Positions 45,640 through 57,243 of a DNA stretch of 64,000 nucleotides are shown here, piece by piece. The position numbers and the translations under genes were made by a program. How positions within the stretch are numbered: the stretch's first letter is position 1; each line of letters begins with the position of its first letter. The stretch is from Luteibacter aegosomatissinici (lineage in GTDB: Bacteria; Pseudomonadota; Gammaproteobacteria; Xanthomonadales; Rhodanobacteraceae), in NCBI RefSeq assembly GCF_023078495.1, contig NZ_CP095742.1, positions 3,968,001 through 4,032,000 on the forward strand, given 5' to 3'. Under the pieces are notes generated by a model. That model had not been told where the DNA came from and did no database searches. It was given only the letters and a program-made list of their open reading frames with translations.

Positions 45640-48129
45640 ATGACGAAAGGCACGACCCTCCGACGCAAGCCCGGCAGCCTGTGGCTGCCCGCCCTTGGCC
45701 TCATGATCGTAACCCCGGGTTACGCGCAGGATGCGACGCCACCGCCGGACGCCAGCCAGGCCCGCCAACTGGACCAGGTCGTGGTGACCGGTACCCGCTC
45801 CACCACGCGCACCGAGGCCAGTTCGCTCTCCCCTATCGATGTGCTCACGCCGAAGGACCTGACTTCCACGGGTAGTACCGAACTGGCCACCGCACTGGGC
45901 CGGCTGTTGCCCTCGCTGGATTTCCCGCGCCCGGCCATCAACGACGGTAACGATGCGATCCGCCCGGCCAGCCTGCGCGGCCTTTCGCCGGATGCCACCC
46001 TGGTGCTCGTGGACGGCAAGCGTTACCACACCTCCGCGCTGGTGAATTACAACCCCTCGGTCGGCCGCGGTTCCGCACCCGCCGATCTGAACTCCATTCC
46101 CATCTCGGCCATTGATCACATCGAGGTGCTGCGTGACGGTGCGGCTGCGCAATACGGCTCGGATGCGATCGCCGGCGTCATCAACATCGTGCTCAAGCAC
46201 GGTGCCACGAAGGGCGGTAACAGCATCACCGTCAACGGCGGCACGATGGACAAGGGCGATGGCGACACCAACGGCATCGACGGATCGATGGGCATCGACC
46301 TCGGCGGCAAGGGCAACGATGCGAAGGGTTGGCTGCGCGTTGCCTGGAACTACCAGAATTCGATGAACACCAACCGCGCCTCGCCGGTCAGCCTGTTCAC
46401 GCCCGAAGAAGCCGCCGACGGCAACGTCGCGCACCAGCGCTACGGCGATCCGGCCGTGAAAACGTACCAGGCACTGACCAATTTCCAGTATTCACTGGCA
46501 CACAACGTGGACCTGTATGGCGTGCTCAGCCTGAGCCGCCGTGATGTCACCTCGAACGGCTATTACCGCGGTGCAACCAACGCGCGCAACGTGCCCGAAA
46601 TCTATCCCGACGGATTCCTGCCACAGATCATCAACCACACCAACGACTCCACCGCGATCCTCGGCGTCAAGGGCGTGACGGACAGCGGCTGGCGTTGGGA
46701 TGCCTCGGGTAACTACGGCATCAACTCGCTGGTGTTCGATGTGAACAACAGCATCAACACGAACCTGTTCTACAGCACCGGCGCCTCGCCAACGTATTTC
46801 AACGCGGGCACCTTCAAGAACTCACAGGCGCTCGCCAACATCGATATCGGCAAGGATTTCAGTGTCGGCTGGCTGCCGAACCCGTTAACGCTGGCGTTTG
46901 GCGCCGAGTACCGCAAGGAGAAGTACCAGATCGATGCCGGCGATCCGGATTCGTATTACTTCAACCAGGACACGCTGATCCCTGGCACGGATACGCCGTA
47001 TGCAGGTGGCGCGCAGGTGTTCCCGGGGCTGTCGCCGTCCGCGGCGGGCAGCTTCACGCGCCATAGCGAAGCGGCCTACGTCGATCTGGAAACCGATGTC
47101 ACCGACAAGTTCTCCGCCGGTGTCGCCGGGCGTTACGAGCACTACAGCGATTCGGGCTCTACCCGCTCTGGCAAGCTGTCGGCGCGCTATCAGTTCACCC
47201 CGGCCTTCGCGCTTCGCGGCACGATCTCCAACGGCTTCCGCGCACCATCGTTGGCGCAGCAGAACTACCAGTCCGTCGTGACGATCATCGACCCGAACAC
47301 GGGGCAGCTCGCCCAGACCGGCACGTACCGCACGTCCGATCCCGCGGCCATCGCCTTGGGCGCCAAAGCGCTCAAACCCGAGAAATCGGCGAACTACAGC
47401 CTTGGTGCGGTGTGGGAGCCCATCGCGAACTTCAGCGCCACGCTGGATGTGTACCAGATCCGCATCTGGCAGCAGATTCTCTACTCCGACACGATCAGCC
47501 TGACCGACCCGGTGCTCGCCGCGTACTTCAACAGCGTGGTGCCCGGCCAGCAGGTCACCGCGGTGCAGTACTTCGCCAATGCGGCGACGACGCGCACGCG
47601 CGGCGCCGACCTGGTGTTCAACTACCGCATCCCGACCACGAATGCCGGCCAGTTCAACCTGATGGCCAGCAGCAATTACAACAAGGTGAAGATCCTGGAT
47701 GTGGCGGCCACGCCCACCATCCTGCAGGACAACGCCTCGGGCCCGATCGAACTGTTCGGCCGCGCCAGCCAGGGCTTGCTGACCAAGGCGACGCCGCGCA
47801 CCAAGTTCGTCTTCGGCGGCGACTGGTCACTGGATGGCTTCAATGCACACGCTGACCTGACCCGCTATGGCTCGGTGACACGCGTGACGCCGGATCCGTC
47901 GACCGATCAGAAGTTCTCCGCACGCTGGCTGCTGAACACCTCGGTGGGCTACACGCTGGAGCAGTGGAACGTCACGCTGGGCGTGGACAACGTCACGAAC
48001 CAGTATCCGACACGTGTCAGCCCGACGGATGCGGGCGAGGATTACTTCAGCGGCTTGCAGTACTCCGCGTTGTCGCCGTTTGGGTTCAATGGGCGGTACT
48101 ACTACGCGAAGGTGGGGTTCCGGTTCTGA
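45640..48129 (+). CDS. TonB-dependent receptor
   Basis: An 829-residue outer-membrane receptor. A signal peptide (LWLPALGLMIVTPGYAQ) precedes the TonB box LDQVVVTGTR, the plug domain (SIPISAIDHIEVLRDGAAAQYG) and a 22-strand-type beta barrel ending FNGRYYYAKVGFRF with the terminal Phe. The barrel resembles iron-siderophore or unspecified TBDRs; no FecR, sigma factor or carbohydrate genes flank it, so the substrate is unknown. A REP element follows its stop. Confidence 0.95.
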   Translation: MTKGTTLRRKPGSLWLPALGLMIVTPGYAQDATPPPDASQARQLDQVVVTGTRSTTRTEASSLSPIDVLTPKDLTSTGSTELATALGRLLPSLDFPRPAINDGNDAIRPASLRGLSPDATLVLVDGKRYHTSALVNYNPSVGRGSAPADLNSIPISAIDHIEVLRDGAAAQYGSDAIAGVINIVLKHGATKGGNSITVNGGTMDKGDGDTNGIDGSMGIDLGGKGNDAKGWLRVAWNYQNSMNTNRASPVSLFTPEEAADGNVAHQRYGDPAVKTYQALTNFQYSLAHNVDLYGVLSLSRRDVTSNGYYRGATNARNVPEIYPDGFLPQIINHTNDSTAILGVKGVTDSGWRWDASGNYGINSLVFDVNNSINTNLFYSTGASPTYFNAGTFKNSQALANIDIGKDFSVGWLPNPLTLAFGAEYRKEKYQIDAGDPDSYYFNQDTLIPGTDTPYAGGAQVFPGLSPSAAGSFTRHSEAAYVDLETDVTDKFSAGVAGRYEHYSDSGSTRSGKLSARYQFTPAFALRGTISNGFRAPSLAQQNYQSVVTIIDPNTGQLAQTGTYRTSDPAAIALGAKALKPEKSANYSLGAVWEPIANFSATLDVYQIRIWQQILYSDTISLTDPVLAAYFNSVVPGQQVTAVQYFANAATTRTRGADLVFNYRIPTTNAGQFNLMASSNYNKVKILDVAATPTILQDNASGPIELFGRASQGLLTKATPRTKFVFGGDWSLDGFNAHADLTRYGSVTRVTPDPSTDQKFSARWLLNTSVGYTLEQWNVTLGVDNVTNQYPTRVSPTDAGEDYFSGLQYSALSPFGFNGRYYYAKVGFRF

Positions 48130-48138
48130 CCGCGGTCC

Positions 48139-48234
48139 GTAGGAGCCCACCCTGTGGGCGATGCTCTTCGCGACCACGCAGCAGGGCCGGTGGCGTGGTC
48201 GCGAAAATATGTCGCCCACAGGATGGGCTCCTAC
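48139..48234. repeat. REP-like inverted repeat, GCCCACCCTGTGGGC type
   Basis: GTAGGAGCCCACCCTGTGGG and its near-exact reverse complement with a 50-bp interior; lies between convergent TonB-receptor and clpB genes. Confidence 0.92.
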
Positions 48235-48253
48235 GGTGTGGTCGGCTGCGCGT

Positions 48254-50836
<2,583 letters not shown>

Positions 50837-50901
50837 CGTTTGGTGTCTCCCAAAGGTTATGGCGCGCCCCGGGCCCTCCCCGCAGCCGCCTCTGGTGTCA
50901 C

Positions 50902-50930
50902 AGATGCGGGTGAGATCTTGCGCCTTCAAC
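50902..50930 (-). promoter_or_regulatory. Sigma-32-like heat-shock promoter of clpB
   Basis: On the minus strand GTTGAAG (-35), 13 nt, then CCCGCATCT (-10) match the CTTGAAA-N13-15-CCCCATNT heat-shock pattern, 66 nt before the clpB ATG. Confidence 0.65.
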
Positions 50931-51010
50931 GGTGCACGCGCGGTGTTCGCCTCCGCTTTTTTCACGGCCATGAGGGCATGCTGGGGAAATGCCGCCTTGC
51001 TGGAGCCTCC

Positions 51011-51796
51011 GTGACCGATAGCCGCACCCCGCTGCCCCCGCCGCCGCCCGAACGGGTGAATGCCAACACCGCCCTCTTCCTGGATGCCGATGGCACCCTG
51101 CTGCCGTTCGCCGACGATCCCGAACGCGTGGCGCTCCCGGATGGCCTGCTCGCCACGCTGGATTCGCTGCACGACGCGCTCGGCGGCGCCCTGGCGTTGG
51201 TGAGCGGGCGCCCTATCGAAGGCCTGGACCGCATCTTCGGGCGACCGGGCTGGGCCGCCGCCGGGCAGCATGGGTTGGAACAGCGCGGGGCGGACGGCAG
51301 CGTCACCACCGTCCCTGTCGATGCCGCCGAACTGGCCCACCTGCGCGAGGCTGTGCACACCGCCGCCAGCGCCCTCCCCGGCGTGCGCGTCGAGGACAAG
51401 AGCTGGTCCGTGGCCCTGCACTGGCGCGAGCACCCGGAACAGGGTTCGCGGGTAGAGCGCATCGCCCCCGCGCTCGCCGCCAGCTTCCCCGGGTTCGAGC
51501 TGCAGCCGGGCAACCACGTGTGCGAGTTCAAACCGCGCGGCATGGACAAGGGCGTGGCCGTTGCGAAATTTCTTGATGAAGTGCCGTTTCGCGGCCGGAA
51601 GCCGGTTTACCTGGGCGATGACCTGACCGACGAGCATGCCTTCGTGGTGGTCAACGCACTGGGCGGCACGTCAGTACGCGTTGGTGCAAGAACGCCGTCA
51701 CACGCCGCGTTCACATTGTCTAGCACGACAGATGTCCATGCTTGGCTGGATAACGTGAACGCCACTTTGACACGGGGAGCCGCAAGTCGAACATGA
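51011..51796 (+). CDS. otsB: Trehalose-6-phosphate phosphatase
   Basis: A 261-residue HAD-superfamily enzyme releasing trehalose from trehalose-6-phosphate. Motif [13 protein letters not shown] holds the nucleophile Asp25 and Asp27; motif II is VSGRP, and [10 protein letters not shown] the motif III/IV region binding Mg. The GTG start with GGAG six bases upstream is chosen; the frame continues 950 codons upstream only as antisense to clpB. Overlaps otsA by 4 bp (ATGA). Trehalose is an osmoprotectant. Confidence 0.95.
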   Translation: MTDSRTPLPPPPPERVNANTALFLDADGTLLPFADDPERVALPDGLLATLDSLHDALGGALALVSGRPIEGLDRIFGRPGWAAAGQHGLEQRGADGSVTTVPVDAAELAHLREAVHTAASALPGVRVEDKSWSVALHWREHPEQGSRVERIAPALAASFPGFELQPGNHVCEFKPRGMDKGVAVAKFLDEVPFRGRKPVYLGDDLTDEHAFVVVNALGGTSVRVGARTPSHAAFTLSSTTDVHAWLDNVNATLTRGAASRT

Positions 51797-53208
51797 GCCG
51801 ACTGGTCGTCATTTCAAACCGCGTGGCCCTGCCCAAACAGACGCAGACGGGGGGCCTGGCGTCAGCGATGAACGCGGCGCTGCAGGAAATGGGGGGATTG
51901 TGGTTCGGCTGGAGCGGCAATATCGCCGCTGAAACAGGCAAGGAACTGCACGAGGTGGAAGAGGGCAATATCGCCTACGCCACCATCGATATGTCCAAGG
52001 CGGACCACGACGACTATTACAGCGGCTTCGCCAACCGCGCCCTGTGGCCCCTGTTCCATTACCGCGCCGACCTGGTCGATTACCGGCGCGACCACCTCGA
52101 GGGCTACCTGCGGGTCAACCGTATCTTTGCCCGGCGCGTGGCCAAGCTGCTCAAGAAAGACGACATCGTGTGGGTGCACGATTACCACCTGATCCCGCTG
52201 GCAGCCATGCTGCGCGAGTTGGGGGTGGAGAACCGCATCGGCTTCTTCCTGCACACCCCGCTGCCTGCCGCCGGGCTGCTGATCACCCTGCCCCGCCACC
52301 GCGAGCTGCTGGAACCGCTGGCGTCGTACGACCTGGTGGGCCTGCATACCCAGCGCGACCTGCGCGCCCTCGAGGATTATTTCCTCCATGAGCTGGGCGC
52401 CGCCATGCGTACCGGCGGCCGCATCCGCGCGGCCAATGGCCGGATCTTTCGGGCGGGCGTGTTTCCCATCAGCATCGATACGGCCGAGGCCGTGGAACTG
52501 GCGCACCGCGCCGAGGACAGTGGCGCGGTATCCAAGCTCAAGGCCTCTATCGATGACCGCGCCCTGATTATCGGCGTGGACCGGCTCGATTATTCCAAGG
52601 GCCTGCCGGAACGCTTCGAAGGCTTCGCCCGCCTGCTACGCGATCACAAGGACATGCGCGGCCGGGTGTCGCTGCTGCAGATCGCCCCGCCGTCGCGGTC
52701 GGACGTGCCTGAATACCGTTCGCTGCGCCGGGAGCTCGAGCGCAGCGCCGGCCATATCAATGGCCAGTACGCCGAACCGGACTGGGTCCCCATCCGCTAC
52801 GTCAACAAGTCGTTCGGCCACAAGGTGCTCGCCGGCTATTTCCGCGTGGCCAAGGTGGGCCTGGTTACGCCCCTGCGCGATGGCATGAACCTGGTGGCGA
52901 AGGAGTATGTGGCCTGCCAGGATCCCCAGGATCCTGGCGTGCTGGTGCTGTCCCGGTTCGCGGGCGCGGCGCAGGAGCTGGATGCCGCCCTGCTGGTGAA
53001 CCCGTCCGACCTGGATGAGGTATCCGAGGCGCTGAAGCGGGCCCTGGAAATGCCGCTGAAGGAACGGCGGATGCGCTGGCAATCGATGATGGATGTGCTG
53101 GAGCGCAACGACATCACCACCTGGCGGAATGCCTTCCTGCATGCGCTGATGGAGCCGCCGAAGGTGAAGCCGGAGATTTACGTGCCGACGCCGATGACGG
53201 CGCCCTAG
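51793..53208 (+). CDS. otsA: Trehalose-6-phosphate synthase
   Basis: A 471-residue GT20 glycosyltransferase forming trehalose-6-phosphate from UDP-glucose and glucose-6-phosphate. SNRVALPKQTQTGGLASAM, VWVHDYHLIPLAAMLRE and GVDRLDYSKGLPERFEGF are catalytic-region signatures; GMNLVAKEYVACQ is the C-terminal donor-binding region. It overlaps otsB and would be cotranslated with it, in the otsB-otsA order. A REP element follows the stop. Confidence 0.96.
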   Translation: MSRLVVISNRVALPKQTQTGGLASAMNAALQEMGGLWFGWSGNIAAETGKELHEVEEGNIAYATIDMSKADHDDYYSGFANRALWPLFHYRADLVDYRRDHLEGYLRVNRIFARRVAKLLKKDDIVWVHDYHLIPLAAMLRELGVENRIGFFLHTPLPAAGLLITLPRHRELLEPLASYDLVGLHTQRDLRALEDYFLHELGAAMRTGGRIRAANGRIFRAGVFPISIDTAEAVELAHRAEDSGAVSKLKASIDDRALIIGVDRLDYSKGLPERFEGFARLLRDHKDMRGRVSLLQIAPPSRSDVPEYRSLRRELERSAGHINGQYAEPDWVPIRYVNKSFGHKVLAGYFRVAKVGLVTPLRDGMNLVAKEYVACQDPQDPGVLVLSRFAGAAQELDAALLVNPSDLDEVSEALKRALEMPLKERRMRWQSMMDVLERNDITTWRNAFLHALMEPPKVKPEIYVPTPMTAP

Positions 53209-53215
53209 CGACGCG

Positions 53216-53315
53216 GTAGGAGCCCACCCTGTGGGCGACATCTTGCGCCACATCGCTCGGGACCAGAGGCGGGGCGCACTCGCGAAAAGATGTCGCCCAC
53301 AGGGTGGGCTCCTAC
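53216..53315. repeat. REP-like inverted repeat, GCCCACCCTGTGGGC type
   Basis: A full-length copy; its last CTAC includes the TAG stop of the convergent pgeF gene (reverse strand), so the repeat and gene end are fused. Confidence 0.93.
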
Positions 53316-54049
53316 GTCGTCCAGATCAGGCTGGCGAAGCGCCCGCTTTGTGCCCCGTCGCGGCGGTAGGAATACAGCCTGTCATCGGTGAGCGTATCGA
53401 ACCCGCCCCCGCTGATATCGGTGACGCCCACGGCTACAAGGCGCCTTCGGGCCAGTGCGTACAGGTCGCACAGCCAATGCCCCGGCCGGGTCGGCTGGAA
53501 CGCCTCGGCGGCGCCCGCGTCCTGGGACACGAAGGCGTCGCGGACCTCCTCGCCCACTTCATAGGACCCACCGCCGATCGCCGGCCCCAACCAGGCCTGG
53601 ATGCCCTCGGCCGCCATGGCCTGCACGGTGTTCTCGAGCACGCCAGCGGCCAGGCCGCGCCAGCCCGCATGGGCCGCACCGATCGTGAGGCCATCCGCCG
53701 AGGCAAACAGCACCGGCAGGCAATCCGCCGTAAGGATGGCCAGCACCTGGCCGGGGCCCCGGGCGACCGCGGCATCGGCGGCGGGTTCGTCGCCCGATGC
53801 CAGCAGCGGGCCTTCCGCCACATCGGTACCGTGTACCTGGCGTAACCATAGCGGCTCGGCCGGCAGCCCCAGGGCCGTGACCACGGAGGCCCGGTTGGCC
53901 AGCACCGCCGCCGTGTCGTCCCCTGAGCGCAGCCCGAGGTTCAGCCGGCCATAGGGACCGGCCGAGACGCCCGGCCCCTGGCGGGTGGAGACCGCGGCCT
54001 CCACGCCCTCGGGGGCGACCCAATCCGGCCGGATCCACGCGTCGGCCAT
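53312..54049 (-). CDS. pgeF: Peptidoglycan editing factor PgeF (laccase-domain, YfiH)
   Basis: A 245-residue cytosolic protein of the DUF152/YfiH family, which removes mis-incorporated L-Ser from UDP-MurNAc peptide precursors. RQVHGTDVAE, LTADCLPVLFASADG and GAAHAGWRGLAAGVLENTV carry the His/Cys zinc ligands. The stop is in a REP element. Three nt downstream of rluD, so the two are an operon, as is usual. Confidence 0.93.
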   Translation of the reverse strand: MADAWIRPDWVAPEGVEAAVSTRQGPGVSAGPYGRLNLGLRSGDDTAAVLANRASVVTALGLPAEPLWLRQVHGTDVAEGPLLASGDEPAADAAVARGPGQVLAILTADCLPVLFASADGLTIGAAHAGWRGLAAGVLENTVQAMAAEGIQAWLGPAIGGGSYEVGEEVRDAFVSQDAGAAEAFQPTRPGHWLCDLYALARRRLVAVGVTDISGGGFDTLTDDRLYSYRRDGAQSGRFASLIWTT

Positions 54050-54052
54050 CGA

Positions 54053-55030
54053 TCAGTCCTCGATCGGGTGAATGACGGTATCGGCGCGCAGCTGTTCGAT
54101 CAGGGCGTCCTGGTCGACCGGCCGCGGCGAGGTAAACGAGAGCTCCTCGCCGGTGACCGGGTGGATGAAGGCCAATTGCTCCGCGTGCAGGGCCTGGCGC
54201 TTGAAGCCGCGCAGGGCGCCAATCAGCTCATCGCTGGCACCGCGCGGCAGGCGCAGGCCGTTGCCGTAAAGCTGGTCACCAACCAGCGGGTGGCCGATAT
54301 GGGCCATGTGCACGCGGATCTGGTGGGTGCGGCCCGTCTCCAGGTTGCACTGCAGGACGGTATGGGCGCGGAAGCGCTCGCGGACCCGGTAATGGGTCAC
54401 GGCCCGCTTGCCACCCTGCTCCTCGTCCCGGATGCCCTGCTTCAGGCGATCGTGCTGGTGGCGGCCCAAGGGCTCATCCACCGTGCCGCCGGCCACCATG
54501 GTGCCCAGGACAATGGCCTCGTACTGGCGGTGCACATCGTGCTCGGAGAGCATCTTCACCAGGGCCGTCTGGGCCGCGATGGTCTTGGCGACCACCATCA
54601 GGCCCGAGGTGTCCTTGTCCAGGCGGTGGACGATGCCGGCGCGCGGCACCTCGGCCAGGGCCGGGAGCCGGTGCAGCAAGGCATTGAGCATCGTCCCAGC
54701 CGGGTTGCCGGCACCGGGGTGCACGACCAGGCCCACGGGTTTGTCGACCACCAGCAGGTCGTCGTCCTCATAGACAACGTCAAGGGCGATGTCTTCGGGC
54801 TGGGCGTTACCCACCTCGGAGGCCAGCTCGGCCTCCAGCACCACCATTTCCCCCCCGCGCAGCAGCTGCCGCGGCGCCGCAGGGGCCCCGTCCAGCAACA
54901 CTTTGCCCTCCTTGATCCAGGCCGTCAGGCGGGATCGGGAGTAATCGGGGAACATCTCGGCCAAAGACTGGTCGAAACGCCGTCCTGCGGCCGTCAGCGG
55001 CACCGTGGCCTCGTGTCTTACCGTCGTCAT
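54053..55030 (-). CDS. rluD: 23S rRNA pseudouridine synthase RluD
   Basis: A 325-residue enzyme making pseudouridines at 1911/1915/1917 of 23S rRNA. An N-terminal S4-like domain ([22 protein letters not shown]) precedes the catalytic region [19 protein letters not shown] with the RLD motif Asp, and [38 protein letters not shown] is conserved. It diverges from bamD across a 69-nt gap. Confidence 0.95.
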   Translation of the reverse strand: MTTVRHEATVPLTAAGRRFDQSLAEMFPDYSRSRLTAWIKEGKVLLDGAPAAPRQLLRGGEMVVLEAELASEVGNAQPEDIALDVVYEDDDLLVVDKPVGLVVHPGAGNPAGTMLNALLHRLPALAEVPRAGIVHRLDKDTSGLMVVAKTIAAQTALVKMLSEHDVHRQYEAIVLGTMVAGGTVDEPLGRHQHDRLKQGIRDEEQGGKRAVTHYRVRERFRAHTVLQCNLETGRTHQIRVHMAHIGHPLVGDQLYGNGLRLPRGASDELIGALRGFKRQALHAEQLAFIHPVTGEELSFTSPRPVDQDALIEQLRADTVIHPIED

Positions 55031-55099
55031 ACCGCCCCGCCCGGCTGGAGGCCGGTTTCAGCTATCATGCCCATTCGCTCAAGCATCCGAACTCTCTCA

Positions 55100-55930
55100 A
55101 TGCGTGCAACCAAGATCACCATTCTGCTCGTCCTCGCCTTGTCGATGAGCGCCTGCTCGATGTTCCGCAGCAAAAAGGAGACGATCGACACCATGCCGAT
55201 CGACCGGCTCTACGCGAACGCACACGATTCGCTGGAGCATGCCGACTATGCGGCGGCCGAGAAGGCCTACCAGCGCCTCATCGCGCGCTTCCCTTCTGGC
55301 GATATCAACGAACAGTCGCAGATCGAACTGGCTTACGCGCAGTACAAAGACAACAAGCCGGATGACGCGTACTCGACGATTAACCGCTTCATCAAGACGT
55401 TCCCGACCCACAAGCATGCAGATTATGCCTATTACCTGCGCGGTCTGATCAATTTTGATCGCACCTCCGGGTTCCTGGAGCGCTATCTGCAGCGTGGCGA
55501 CGATACCGGCGCCACCCGCCGCGACCAGGGTTTCAACCTGACGGCGTTCGACGATTTCAGCCAGCTGACCCGTCGTTACCCGAACAGCGCTTACGCCACG
55601 GATGCCCGCCAGCGCATGATTTACCTGCGTAACCAGCTGGCACAGTTCGAAATTCACGTCGCCGAGTACTACCTGCGCACCAAGTCGTACATCGCCTCGG
55701 CCGATCGCGCCCAGTACGTGGTCGAGCATTACCAGCAGTCGCCGCAGACGGCCGATGCGCTGGCGATCCTCACGCGCAGCTACCTGGCGCTGGACCGCAA
55801 GCCGCTGGCCGACCAGACCCGCCAGGTGCTGGCCCTGAACTACCCGGACCACCCCTACCTCACGGACCCGAACTGGCCGCACCACCCGTCGATCTGGCGC
55901 AAGGCCATCCCGTTCTCGGGGCACCATTAA
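55100..55930 (+). CDS. bamD: Outer membrane assembly lipoprotein BamD
   Basis: A 276-residue essential component of the BAM complex. Lipoprotein signal ITILLVLALSMSAC with the lipidated Cys, then five TPR-like helical pairs (RLYANAHDSLEHADYAAAEK, YPNSAYATDARQRMIYLRNQ). The C terminus is complete. The ATG at MRATKI is the natural start; the longer frame is antisense to rluD. A terminator follows. Confidence 0.95.
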   Translation: MRATKITILLVLALSMSACSMFRSKKETIDTMPIDRLYANAHDSLEHADYAAAEKAYQRLIARFPSGDINEQSQIELAYAQYKDNKPDDAYSTINRFIKTFPTHKHADYAYYLRGLINFDRTSGFLERYLQRGDDTGATRRDQGFNLTAFDDFSQLTRRYPNSAYATDARQRMIYLRNQLAQFEIHVAEYYLRTKSYIASADRAQYVVEHYQQSPQTADALAILTRSYLALDRKPLADQTRQVLALNYPDHPYLTDPNWPHHPSIWRKAIPFSGHH

Positions 55931-55931
55931 G

Positions 55932-55960
55932 AAAAAAGCCGGCGCAAGCCGGCTTTTTTT
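55932..55960 (+). terminator. Rho-independent terminator of bamD
   Basis: GCCGGC-GCAA-GCCGGC followed by seven T, starting right after the bamD stop. The A-run on the other side would make it function bidirectionally. Confidence 0.95.
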
Positions 55961-56002
55961 GTGTTTGGCGTGCTGAGGTGAGGCAGCATCGCGCCACGTG
56001 GT

Positions 56003-56202
56003 CGGTTCATTCGCTGGCGCAAATGCATGTGTTGAGCGGCGTTCGCCGCCTCAGGCTTGAGTGGTTGAGGAAGCTGCGGGTGGGCAGGCCCTTGGGGCCG
56101 CCAGACGCGGACCTTCGGACCGGGCCGTAGCTCCCGTGTCGCCAGAGTCGTCGCGCTCGGCGGCCCTCCACTAATGTCGGCCCCAAGGGCCTGCCCACCC
56201 GC
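56003..56202 (+). repeat. Left copy of structured 200-bp inverted repeat
   Basis: Starts CGGTTCATTCGCTGGCGC, then a small GCGGC-N4-GCCGC hairpin, then a perfect 25-bp stem whose arms are at 56076-56100 and 56178-56202 around a 77-nt core containing CCAGACGCGGACCTTCGGAC. The 78-nt remainder to the next gene end shows nothing recognisable. Confidence 0.9.
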
Positions 56203-56280
56203 GCCCCCAGCGATGAGGTTCGTGGTGGAAGAGCTCGGGATGTGCGGCTCAGTGGTCCAGTTGTCGGCCGTTGAGTTGAT

Positions 56281-56700
56281 CTAGCGATTGTCGCCCGCGT
56301 CATAGATGTCCAGCGCCAGCTCAATGCCACGCTGCCCCAGCGCCAGCAAAGAAGCGGGCGTGAGCGACATCCCATCGTTGCTGGTCGCCATGAACAGTCC
56401 GCAGAACAGATCTACCCGATACCGCTGCCCGATGTCTGCCCAGACATCAAGGTCAGCAGTGAGTTTGCCGAGGATTTCCTCAATTTGCCCATTCAGGTCT
56501 TCGGGTTCACGACGTTCTGCCTGCAAGTGCCATGAGCCCGTTCGGGCGATTCGCACCTGGCCCGTTGAGCGGCCGTGGATTTCCTCGCCTTTGTACGCAG
56601 CTTGCGTGGCCTCGCATCCAAGCAGCAGAGTGATTTCGACAGGGCGGAGCGCGTCGCCAAAGATGCGCAATGAAACACGTGAATGTCCGATACACCCCAT
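56281..56700 (-). CDS. DUF4279 domain-containing protein
   Basis: About 139 residues from MGCIGHSRVSLRIFGDALRP, resembling DUF4279: an N-terminal beta-strand start (SRVSLRIFG), PVEITLLLGCEATQAAYKGE, a Trp in GSWHLQAERREPEDLN and the LFMATSNDGMSLTPASLLALG region. DUF4279 proteins are small cytosolic proteins, often beside toxin or immunity genes; function unknown. The start is uncertain: ATGs at 56730 and 56700 and a TTG at 56754 are all possible, none with a clear ribosome site. Directly downstream of the DUF6968-like gene on the same strand. Confidence 0.6.
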   Translation of the reverse strand: MGCIGHSRVSLRIFGDALRPVEITLLLGCEATQAAYKGEEIHGRSTGQVRIARTGSWHLQAERREPEDLNGQIEEILGKLTADLDVWADIGQRYRVDLFCGLFMATSNDGMSLTPASLLALGQRGIELALDIYDAGDNR

Positions 56701-56713
56701 CTGCCACCCAATC

Positions 56714-57046
56714 TCAACGAAGCGAAGCATCAGAACCAACGCCGATTTTTCCAAGCCACGTCAACCGACCGGCTTGCGTTTCGGGGCGGGTCTCCAGATA
56801 GACGGATGCGATGTCGATACACAGGATCAAGGCTTGAATGGCGTCGACACCGCTGGCGTAACGAACTCGCTCATCGCCGTAGCCCTTCAACTGGAAGGGA
56901 CAGTAATAATTGACGCCATCAGAGAAGGGCCGGGGTATGCCGATCAAAAGGCTGATCTCGCGACCGTCCAACTCCAAGGTCCTTGACGCAATGATCCGAC
57001 CGAGCTCAATAGGCTCTTCGCTACCCACAGGCACCCCCTCCCGCAT
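56714..57046 (-). CDS. DUF6968 family protein
   Basis: A 110-residue protein resembling DUF6968: IIASRTLELDGREISLLIGIP, YYCPFQLKGYGDERVRYASGVDAIQALILCIDIA. Small, soluble, no signal peptide; function unknown. The ATG is chosen, but GGGAGGGG lies inside the first codons, so a GTG six codons later (57028) may be the real start. Forms a likely two-gene unit with the DUF4279-like gene inside the inverted-repeat cassette; a 200-nt stretch upstream without recognised signals precedes it. Confidence 0.55.
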   Translation of the reverse strand: MREGVPVGSEEPIELGRIIASRTLELDGREISLLIGIPRPFSDGVNYYCPFQLKGYGDERVRYASGVDAIQALILCIDIASVYLETRPETQAGRLTWLGKIGVGSDASLR

Positions 57047-57243
57047 TCTCGTGGACAGATACGAACACCGCCGGATGGTAGAGCTGAATGTCGCGGCCGT
57101 CTGTAGGCAATGCCTGACCCGATGAACCAGCTACGCGTGCGCTGCCGCGCACCGGCGTCGCTCTTCGAGCACATCAGCCCTGGGAGCGGGGCCGGTCATT
57201 GCGGCTTGAGGCGTGTGCTACACGCTGCGAGGCGTACCGACTC

